This document shows positions 63,717 through 64,000 of a DNA stretch of 64,000 nucleotides, one piece after another; positions within the stretch are counted from its first letter, which is position 1, and each line of letters starts with the position of its first letter. The position numbers and the translations under genes are program-made. This stretch comes from Acidobacteriota bacterium. GTDB lineage: Bacteria > Acidobacteriota > Vicinamibacteria > Fen-336. The notes beneath the pieces are model-generated. The model had not been told where the DNA came from. It was given only the letters and a program-made list of their open reading frames with translations, and ran no database searches. The stretch spans positions 1 through 64,000 of the forward strand of contig WYBL01000103.1 in assembly GCA_011526565.1 (NCBI GenBank). The letters are read 5' to 3'.

Positions 63717-64000
63717 GTGAAGTCGAAGATCTACTGGAAGGAGATCGCGCAGCACAAGGCGCGGCTCCGCGACGCCGTTCCCCACGCCGAGCTGAAGGCG
63801 CTCCACGTGCGCCGGCCCGCTCTCCACCTCGCGTACGCCGCCCGCCAGTTCGCCATCATCGCCGCCTGCAGCTACGGCCTGTGGCACCTCGCCAACCCGC
63901 TCTACTGGGTGCCGCTCGCGATCCTGCAGGGGTTCACCTTCTTCAACATGACGGTGCTGCTGCACGAGGTCGTGCACAACGCCGTGTTCCAGACCCCGAA
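63717..64000 (+). CDS. Fatty acid desaturase-like membrane protein (partial)
   Basis: The first ~94 residues of a membrane protein are cut by the window edge. VKSKIYWKEIAQHKARLRDA is followed by helices near 40-58 and 62-80, and then LLHEVVHNAVFQ, an HxxxH-type first His box of membrane desaturases/hydroxylases. The other His boxes lie outside the window. The start is GTG 63717. Confidence 0.72.
   Translation, partial: MKSKIYWKEIAQHKARLRDAVPHAELKALHVRRPALHLAYAARQFAIIAACSYGLWHLANPLYWVPLAILQGFTFFNMTVLLHEVVHNAVFQTP

Overview
The window is 64 kb of very G+C-rich bacterial chromosome. It is gene-dense, uses GTG and TTG starts freely, and has at least eleven 4-base GTGA/ATGA stop-start overlaps between neighbouring genes. 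Three proteins carry the VWFA-related domain best known from Acidobacteriota, and there is a TatT-type TRAP system, a FecR/DUF6600-like secreted protein and an A+T-poor sequence throughout. Together these suggest an Acidobacteriota-like organism (inference, moderate confidence). selB at the left edge implies a selenocysteine system nearby.

Layout. 0-2.2 kb: truncated selB, a small protein made of two copies of one 50-residue unit, and a DUF2304 membrane protein. 2.2-10.9 kb: six glycosyltransferases, including two GT-A/GT-B fusions of opposite domain order, probably a surface-polysaccharide locus. 11-24.4 kb: RNase R, tRNA-Leu(CAG), an SGNH hydrolase, lipoproteins, a divergent IlvD/Edd dehydratase, penicillin-binding protein 1A, a FecR-domain protein and a J-domain/TPR protein. 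24.5-33.1 kb: ndk-sucD-sucC on the minus strand, then an LCAT-like lipase, a TPR/cNMP-binding protein and sdhCAB on the plus strand (TCA cycle and complex II).

33.1-37.5 kb: a toxin-antitoxin island beginning right after sdhB. It holds an orphan MNT protein, DUF433/DUF5615, a HEPN/HTH-MNT pair with a frameshifted HEPN gene, an intact VapBC, and a Phd-type antitoxin next to an internally deleted VapC gene. The modules are separated by four copies of a G+C-rich palindromic element. Three of these copies contain exactly four direct units of 34 bp, and three of the four copies touch or nearly touch the stop codons of toxin-type genes. A 31-bp fragment resembling the 3' part of sdhB lies just before the last copy. 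This composite is the most unusual feature of the window.

37.5-49 kb: cysK, an ATP-grasp/metallopeptidase pair, small membrane proteins, a DUF808 protein, a VWFA/TPR cluster and an MFS transporter. 47.8-51.7 kb: a TRAP transporter set (TatT, solute-binding protein, fused DctQM). 51.8-64 kb: two peptide-type ABC solute-binding lipoproteins without visible permeases, an M20 dipeptidase, an aldehyde dehydrogenase, a YfhO-like membrane protein, a third VWFA protein, a HerA-like ATPase, an Arg/Gly/Tyr-rich secreted protein and a truncated fatty acid desaturase.

At about a dozen genes a TANNNT -10-like hexamer lies only 5-10 bases before the start codon, with no Shine-Dalgarno sequence in most cases. 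This suggests that leaderless transcription is common in this organism.
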